Below, piece by piece: positions 57,194 through 64,000 of a DNA stretch of 64,000 nt. Source of the DNA: Xanthostigma xanthostigma (lineage: Eukaryota > Arthropoda > Insecta > Raphidioptera > Raphidiidae). Each line of letters starts with the position of its first letter. Within the stretch, counting starts at the first letter, position 1. The notes under the pieces are model-generated. The model made no database searches, was not told the origin of the DNA, and worked only from the letters and a program-made list of their open reading frames with translations. Where the stretch lies: positions 7,192,001 through 7,256,000 of the forward strand of contig OY754473.1 of assembly GCA_963575645.1 (NCBI GenBank), given 5' to 3'. The position numbers and the translations under genes are program-made.

Positions 57194-58098
57194 TCTATAC
57201 TAATATATATAAAATGATTTGTTTGTTTGTTTGGTTGAACGCGCTAATCTCTGGAACTATACTGGTTCAAATTGAAAAAAAAAATGTTTGTTGGATAGTC
57301 CATTTATCGAGGAAGGCTATAGGCTGTATAATATCACGCTACGATCAATATGAGCGGAGCATCAATGAAAAATGTTGCAAAATGTATCTCAAAAATAATT
57401 TTCTATTTAGGTGAAATGCCGTAACTAAATATACCAATATTAGCATTTATATGTGAATTTTCATACGATATAGGACGTATAACTATAACAAATAACTACA
57501 GGTGACATTGTTTGAGAAATAAATTTTTCTAATATGCAATGTAACAATGGGTGTTTCTTAACAATGTAGCGAACGGTGGCTACACCTGTAGTTAATATTA
57601 GCATTGCAAATCTAGAAGCCCGGGTGGCTCAGTCGGTAGAGTACGTGACTCTTAATATCAGGGTCGTGGGTTCGAGCCCCACGTTGGGCGAATATATTTT
57701 AGTTTTTTTTTTATTTTTTACATTACTTTCTTACATTTAAATTTATTTTGATTTTATTTACGAGTATAGTTAAAATTAAATACATTTTATTAATAGCTCA
57801 TTTGAAAACTTATAACTATAACTATAAAAATAATTTTCCTACAGTGTTTTCAATTACATATTTATTATATTTTATTAATTCCAGTAATTAGGTATTGATT
57901 TAAAAGAAATTTATTATCTATACTTATAAAAAGTATAATTACTGCTTTTTATCGACAAAAACTTTTGAACGGTAACTCCGATCATCATAAAATTTGGACA
58001 CAACATTCATCTCAGTAAACTAAGATGAATGTGCGTACTCATGTGCCTCCCCTCCATTCGTTCTTTTGCACTCGAGTGAAACCGGGCAGGACCGCTAG
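57194..58098 (+). mobile_element. Helitron A with tRNA-like module, copy A6
   Basis: Preceded by A; starts TCTATACTAATATATATAAA and ends CGAGTGAAACCGGGCAGGAC then CGCTAG with T next: a complete Helitron-type element of 905 bp without Rep/helicase. A ~100-bp MITE with ACTACAGGTG / CACCTGTAGT ends (57491-57592) sits inside it, next to the tRNA-like module. Confidence 0.85.
57618..57690 (+). pseudogene. tRNA-Lys(CTT)-like sequence in Helitron A6
   Basis: 73 nt with intact A box (TGGCTCAGTCGG) and B box (GGTTCGAGCCC), CTT in the anticodon position, and acceptor ends GCCCGGG / GTTGGGC with one mismatch. The anticodon stem (CGTGA / TATCA) has three mispairs against the expected Lys stem. It may still recruit RNA polymerase III but is unlikely to be a translating tRNA. 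Confidence 0.75.
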
Positions 58099-58101
58099 TA
58101 A

Positions 58102-58681
58102 TCATATATAAAAATACGCTAAGGTTAAAGATGTTTGCCTCCCTTTTTAGAAAAAACCTCACAATTTCTCCACATAAATTATATATCATTTTACAGATAA
58201 TTGCTTGCTATACTGACATCGACAACTAAACAATTTATTATTGCTTTTGTTTTTGTAAATTAATTAAAATACAGCAACGCTGAACAACGTCTGCCATCTG
58301 ACGGCTTTAATTTTGAAACAACTTCAACACTTCGATCTGTCATCTGACCTTCATATTGTAATACAACAGACACAATACTGCATACTGCCATCTAACGGCT
58401 TTAATTTTGAAACAGCGAGCAACGATGAACAACGTCACAGCAATGCTTCATGATGCCATCTGACGACTTAGCTCAACGCTTTTGCTACTTGCGCCTCTAT
58501 AAGACAATTTTAGTAAAATATTTCTTCGATCTGTCATCTAAGCTTCATATTGTAATACAACAAAAAGAATGTGCAAAATTAGAAACGAATTGAATACCTG
58601 CAATCATATTTAAAAAATAATTTCGTAAAGTGATAATTATTATACTTATTTAGTGCGAATAATTCGCACAGGTCACACTAG
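58102..58681 (+). mobile_element. Helitron-like element B, copy 5
   Basis: Starts TCATATATAAAAATACGC three bases after the CTAG of Helitron A6. Palindrome GTGCGAATAATTCGCAC at 58653-58669; ends CACACTAG at 58681 with T next. Confidence 0.85.
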
Positions 58682-59090
58682 TATATTTTAAAGATATTCA
58701 GACAGCAGTTTTGAACTGTGCGATTGGAACAAAACTTTAACGTTACGTGGCGTGTTTTTGTTTTGTAAACTTTATTACTTGTCTGTTATATTTATGTATG
58801 TTACCTTCAGGGAGGGCTCCGCGGGGGGTTACAGAAGGGGGCTACAAGTCCCCCGAGGCGTGATGAGACGAAATGTTAATCAAGAAAAAGACTGTGTTTT
58901 TATTATTATTAAAAAAACACGTATAGACGCCGATATTCATTAAATATGCCAAAGTTCACACAAATTTTACTCCACATAAGTAAATTCTGGGGAACCGGAA
59001 TCGTTGCAACTACGTTATTTATATGACCGATGGAAGTATTACGAGCTCTCCGATTGTGAACCGCATGCTATTGTAACGTTGTTGATTCAC
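58682..59090. other. No gene supported
   Basis: No recognised domain or repeat. Confidence 0.35.
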
Positions 59091-59520
59091 TCTCTACTAT
59101 TTCAGAACAGCGGTGTGTATAATACGCGCCACGGATCTAAAACGTTCGACAGTTAGTCACAAACAGCGTCGCAAAGGCACATTTTAGAGCCGTTGATACT
59201 CCCACCACCTCCCAGCTACCTGCACGGAACGTGCGCTCGTCGGTGATTGGCCGTGATCGCTCGTTGCCTTTATCACTTGTCGCTTTCCTGCTGTAAAGTA
59301 CAGTCGAGTACGCTATTGTCCAGTTGTTGTTGTTATTTTAGTTTTGTTGAGTTGCGAGTTTGTAGTTTTTCAACGGACTGTACAAGCGCAAGCCCGCATT
59401 CGCATCTTACTTCCGAGCCTTTCAGATTCGTGGCGCGTACTATAAATCCGTCGGCTTATGTGTTGCAATGCAGCGCTAATCCATATGCAGTGAGAAATCG
59501 ACCAACTAATTGTGATGCAT
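59091..59520 (+). promoter_or_regulatory. CpG-richer promoter-like segment
   Basis: Contains a CCAAT-type GTGATTGGCC (~59242) and TATAAATCCG (~59441), with higher GC and CpG than the surroundings. The two elements are too far apart to be one core promoter. A 91-codon frame crosses it without a recognised domain. Candidate only. Confidence 0.2.
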
Positions 59521-59688
59521 AGTGGATTGTGTGAACGCTATAATAAATTATGTAATTTGCGAGTAATTGAAGTAATTAATGCACTGTTTCATTATACAAT
59601 TCGCCGATTGAAAACGGATAAAAATATTAATCAGGTGTTATGAGCTGAAATGTCGTCGTTTGTTTTGTGCAATTTTTATGTAGTTGAT

Positions 59689-59943
59689 TTTTTGACGTGA
59701 TAACGTCTTATAAATTGATGAAACACCAGCTGCACGCACGAAAAAGTGTAACGTTCCTAACGTTCCGCCTGACCCTGTGCGTGCAAGCGAGAGCGCAGTA
59801 TAAGCGATAGAGAAGCACGATCGGCCCAAGTTTGACAGCTACTAAAATTTAGGTTATGTATTATTAAATATGATATTCGAGCGGAATACGTTGTCACGTA
59901 AAACTATCGTCCGTAAACCGACTTTACATACAACCAATTTTTT
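59689..59943 (-). mobile_element. Family Z copy 6 (short form)
   Basis: Minus strand; both termini present (TTTTTGACGTGATAACGTC and ACTTTACATACAACCAATT on plus), with a 60-bp unique stretch where the interior would be. Confidence 0.75.
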
Positions 59944-60444
59944 ATGTGAAACATCTAATGACGCGTTCGGCTGAGAGTTAAACCGTGCAATTGGCGCGAC
60001 ACTTTTATGGGACGACGTTACGTTTGTGTGCGTTTAAACATGGCTTTAGTTGAAGGCGACATCTAGATAACGGGGCAAAATTTAGTTACTGGTATATTTC
60101 GGTAGATGACAGCGCGTGCCGCTCGCTTTGGGTGTGCGTTGGATTATAGCTTGACTTTTGTTAAGGGCGACAACTAAATTTCGTTAGTTGACAGGGCGAA
60201 ATTTAGATGCTAAATTTATGTTTTACATCTGCCAGGCGGCCCCCGATGGCTCATTTTTTTTTTGAAGTTATACTTATGGAAAAATAATGATAGTGATTTT
60301 TCCACGGAATGTTGCGTTTTATGTGGAACGATTTTCTGTAATACATAAATGATTTCCATAGCTAGTAGCTACCATATCATGGTCTATGTTGCATTTTATA
60401 TAAAATTCGCTGTACCTATCCAATAAGTTTATTATAATTCTAAC
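59944..60444. other. No gene supported
   Basis: Contains the short repeat shared with 54040 (at ~60220-60240). Nothing else supportable. Confidence 0.4.
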
Positions 60445-60871
60445 TAATAATAATAATGCGTTTAACGTCCGTTTCTCAACTTTATGTCATAACAGACGCC
60501 ATTCGCACCATTACTATTTTTTTCTACCACACTTCCCGTTGTTTTCTACAATTTTTAAACTTCAACTTAATTAATAACAATGGGCGAATGAAGGAATTTT
60601 TAGGAAATTAGGATAAGGTAGGCAAATTTTGAGCATAGGAGTTTGACAGGTAATCGGCCATGGCCTTGAATAAGGACCTATCTCGATATTTATCTGGAAT
60701 TGTTGAGGGAAACCATGGAAATCCTTAACAAGATGGCCGGTACAGGAATTACCGTTTCTCGACGAGAGGCAGTGAGAAAAACTCCCAGCCACATCTGCCC
60801 CCGCCGGGATTCGAACCCGGTACCTCCCGAATGCGAGTCTAGTGCTCTCACCGCTACGCCACCCTGCTCGG
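60445..60871 (-). mobile_element. tRNA-derived SINE, copy 2 (full length)
   Basis: A 427-bp element on minus: tRNA-like head (60796-60871), a conserved core (ATGGTTTCCCTCAACAATTC, GGCCATGGCCGATTACC), a 3' GACGTTAAACGCATT motif and an (ATT)n tail at 60446-60457. Core and GACGTTAAAC end are of the kind shared by SINEs of many arthropods. Confidence 0.8.
60796..60871 (-). pseudogene. tRNA-Ala(CGC)-like SINE head
   Basis: On minus: A box GGTGGCGTAGCGGTGAGAGC, anticodon loop CTCGCAT with CGC, B box GGTTCGAATCC. It serves as the internal RNA polymerase III promoter of the SINE; the acceptor stem is not fully paired. Confidence 0.65.
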
Positions 60872-61350
60872 TGGTTAATTCTAAATAATAGACCCTTGAA
60901 GAAACGCTAAATCTAGTTAAAATAAAACAGCCAGTATAAAATACTTATCTTTAAACGTCATTTATGTATGTTTTAAATTTAAATTGGTAAAAGCATTTTT
61001 TTTTACTTTCATAAACTTGATAACTCAATATTCAGCGAAAATGTAAAATTTTAAAAAAAAAAATGAAACCATAGTCGTGTATTATTATGGCATTATCTCT
61101 AAATAAATACTTTGAAAACTTTTGCATTATGAAATTTTTAGACGGACGTGAAAATTGAGATTTAAAACAAAATGTTTTGAAACACGTGACGCAAGCACCT
61201 TGCCTTTAAAATGTTTTGCGACGTCTCATCAATAACTCGTCCGAAAACAGAACTGTATTTTTTTAATGCTGCATTTTTATCAAAGAATAAAAATTTATTG
61301 ATCTTATGTTTACGCATATAGGCTTAGTTGCTGAGCGTTTTATATATAAA
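60872..61350. other. No feature seen
   Basis: AT-rich; no gene or repeat recognised. Confidence 0.4.
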
Positions 61351-61904
61351 CTAGTGTGACCTGTGCGAATTATTCGCACTAAATAAGTATAATAATTATC
61401 ACTTTACAAAATTATTTTTTAAATATGATTGCAGGTATTCAATTCGTTTCTAATTTTGCACACTGCTTATAACGTTCTTCTTTTTGTTGTATTACAATAT
61501 AAAGCTCAGATGACAGATCGAAGAAATATTTTACTAAAATTGTCATATAGAGGCGCAAGTAGCAAAAGCGTTGAACTAAGCCGTCAGATGGCATCATGCA
61601 GCATTGCTGTGACGTTGTCCAGCGTTGCTCGTCAGATGGCAGTATATGCAGTATTTACAATATGAAGGTCAGATGACAGATCGAAGTGTTGACGTTAAGC
61701 CGTCAGATGGCAGACGTTGTTCAGCGTTGCTGTTAATTAATTAATTTACAAAAACAAAAGCAATAATAATTTTTTTAGTTGTCGATGTCAGTAGAGCAAG
61801 CAATTATTATCTGTAAAATGATATATAATTTATGTGGAGAAATTGTGTGGTTTTTTTCTAAAAAGGGAGGCAAACTTCTTAACCTTAACGTAAGGTATAT
61901 ATGA
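61351..61904 (-). mobile_element. Helitron-like element B, copy 6
   Basis: Minus; CTAG at 61351-61354 with palindrome GTGCGAATTATTCGCAC beside it, 5' end near 61904. Shortened internally relative to copy 4. Confidence 0.8.
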
Positions 61905-61925
61905 TTAAAAAAAAATTAAATTAAA

Positions 61926-62508
61926 AATTGGTTGTCTGTAAAGTCGGTTTACGGACGATAGTTTTACGTGATAACGTATTCCGTAATACATAACCTAAAC
62001 CTCCCAAAATTTGGTTTCAATCCGCTTATCCTTGGTGTCGGAATGATAAGAAATGTCAAAAGTGACGTTTGCAACTGTCAAAGTATTATGTTCTAATAAT
62101 AATTAGTTATTCCAATACTTAACTTAGAAGGCGTTGCATTTCACAAAATATACTAATGTCAAAAAATTGAATTAAACATTAGAAATGCAGCCGTTTTCAT
62201 GTTGCATTTATACAGCTATTTTTCTATATAAATTTGTATAAAAAAACTGTTTAGGCAAATTCTGTTATACGAAATCTATGTAAAATGTTCTCCTCTTTCG
62301 TTTAAGACTGGTTTCAAACCGATCTGATTTAAATTGAGCGAGAAATTAGCAAAAAGCACGCACAGGGTCAGGCGGAACGTTACGCGTTACGAACGTTAGG
62401 AACGTTAGGATTTAGGAACGTTACACTTTTTCGTGCATGCAGCCGGTGTTTTATCAATTTATAAGATTGGTGATTCATCAATTTATAAGACGTTATCACG
62501 TCAAAAAA
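61926..62508 (+). mobile_element. Family Z copy 7
   Basis: Same layout as copy 2 (4291-4958), with an ~85-bp interior deletion after CAGCCGTTTTCATGTT. It lies ~20 bp from Helitron B copy 6. Confidence 0.8.
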
Positions 62509-62644
62509 AAATCTTTTGATAAAATTAAAATATCTTTAATATTTTTCTCAATAATCATAAAAAAACACGCTGATTAGAATGAGGCACCCGTGCTCTTACA
62601 TATTATGTATATTATTCAGTAAATATTTCTAAAATTTTCGTTTA

Positions 62645-63165
62645 GGATCCCGCACAAACCTTATGGGATTTGGTTCTCGGTTAAATTGATCGAAATTTAT
62701 CTTATAGTTTAAAGTTCACTAAGAAAAAGTGTCCTTGGGCGCATGGCCTTAAAACCAATAAATTTTTAGCTACAGATATGTTTGGCGAGGTTTTAGATAT
62801 AGGGATATCCATTGAATTCACAATCTTAAAAAATCCTAAGCTCTAGACATATGTTTTCGAATGCGCTGAATCCAAATATGACATTATTATTTTATACAGG
62901 GGTGACGCCTTCCAACATTACCTAGTTTTCGACTTTTTTTCTATTTCTAAAAAAGAAAACACAGAAGTTGAACATGGGAACATGTTTGCGAATTCAATGG
63001 AGATCTCTATATCTAAAATCTCGCTAAACATATCTACAGCTAAAAATCTATTGGGTTTTATAGGCTATGCGCCAATGGACACTTTTTCTTAGTGGCCTTT
63101 AAAATATACAATAAATTTCGAGCAATTTAACCGGGAACCAAATCCTATAAGGTTTGTGCGGAGTA
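62645..63165. mobile_element. Family G palindromic MITE copy 3
   Basis: Starts GGATCCCGCACAAACCTTAT; ends CCTATAAGGTTTGTGCGGAG. Matches 29791-30309. Confidence 0.8.
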
Positions 63166-63681
63166 TTTTTCAGATTAAGAACAATTTATTTGTAACGTAT
63201 TCCAACAAAACAAAAATAGGACGACTTCCATTTATCAATGAAAATCCAGTAGGTAAATGTTTGACATATTAACATGGAAGGCGTGTATAATATGTCAAAT
63301 TTTGATTTTTTTAGAATGATAACATTCATTCAGGTAGGTACACAGGTTATTCAGAAAACCGTTAATGAAAGAGAGATTTTGTCCATGTGAGGTAATGTAT
63401 GCATATATAAAATATTATTACCTTAGAGATTAACAAAAAAACCCGTTTCGTATGTCTTCTTTCAAACAGGAACTGAATAATTCATTGCATCCGGTGGCCT
63501 CTTGAATCAGAGTGGCCCGCTCCATAACCGAACTGTTACCAACTTGAATTTTTCCATTCAAAAAATTAACAATTTTATCAGAACATTTTTGAACTGAAAA
63601 TATGTCTATGTTTTATCGATGAATATTTCAATTGTAAATTTGAAATGTATAAATTCCTTGTATGACGTCACTTCGCAAATT
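63166..63681. other. No feature seen
   Basis: AT-rich; no supported gene. Confidence 0.4.
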
Positions 63682-64000
63682 AATAATAATAATAATGCGT
63701 TTAACGTCCGTTTCTCGACTTTATATGTCAACACAGACGCCATTCGCACCATTACTATTTTTTTTCTACCACACTTCCCGTTATTTTCTACAATTTTTAA
63801 ACTTCAACTTAATAGCAATGGGCGAATGAAGGAATTTTTAGGACATTAGGATAAGGTTGGCAAATTTTGAGCATAGGCCATGGCCTTGAATATGGAACCA
63901 TCTCGATATTTATCTGGAATTGTTGAGGGAAACCATGGAAAACCTCAACAAGATGGCCGGTACAGGAATTACCGTTTCTCGGCGAGAGGCAGCCACATCT
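63682..64000 (-). mobile_element. tRNA-derived SINE, copy 3 (runs off window)
   Basis: Same (ATT)n tail, GACGTTAAACGCATT end and core as the copies at 55075 and 60445, in the same orientation. The tRNA head would lie beyond 64000. Confidence 0.75.

Noticed and set aside
57618-57690. Functional tRNA-Lys gene
   Set aside because: The anticodon stem has three mispairs and the sequence is embedded in a Helitron that also carries it, decayed, in another copy.

Overview
The window looks like a gene-poor, AT-rich, transposon-packed stretch of an insect nuclear genome, most plausibly a moth or butterfly. The assignment rests on the style of the repeats: Helitron ends of the kinds common in Lepidoptera (5' TCTATACTAATATATAAAG with 3' GCCGCTAGT, and a second type with ATATATAATTCTCGTG), plus a short two-exon transposase-type gene with GT-AG splice sites. 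No bacterial operons, rRNA, CRISPR or intact host protein gene can be supported. Nearly all short open frames are chance products of AT-rich repeats.

Layout. 0-7 kb: a composite repeat (family Z), a Helitron-like element (family B), foldback elements, a retroelement-like inverted structure split by Z, and a Helitron carrying six ~165-bp tandem units. 7.4-7.8 kb: CpG-rich promoter-like sequence. 7.8-8.7 kb: a TA-flanked DNA transposon relic with frameshifted pogo/CENP-B-type coding. 9.4-13 kb: MITEs, a tRNA-headed repeat with a giant palindrome, families F and Z. 13.1-13.6 kb: GC-rich sequence ending in two matching hairpins and an A-rich tail. 14.6-16.7 kb: a MITE, then a 1.5-kb terminal-inverted-repeat element with an apparently intact two-exon, 200-codon gene, the only convincing coding sequence. 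17-25 kb: inverted tRNA-like arms, family B, a TTAA-flanked MITE (J), two foldback elements (D) and satellite-bearing repeat E. 25-32 kb: Penelope/hammerhead-like fragments, a 32-bp satellite, an isolated tRNA-Lys primer-binding-site palindrome, a 515-bp palindromic MITE (G) and a mariner relic. 32-46 kb: Helitrons B and A joined end to end, a foldback with identical 139-bp arms, several MITEs, and J nested in another element (Q). 46-47.5 kb: nine 120-bp satellite units between inverted short-repeat arms. 47.5-64 kb: further copies of F, N, Z, J, B and G, three tRNA-derived SINEs, and two Helitrons with an internal tRNA-Lys-like sequence.

How the parts work together: there is no visible gene pathway. 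The locus records repeated cycles of insertion. Helitrons A and B insert next to each other, MITEs insert into MITEs, and several elements have picked up tRNA-like modules. The 200-codon protein may bind the repeated subterminal motifs of its own element. Identities are read by eye and no database search was possible.
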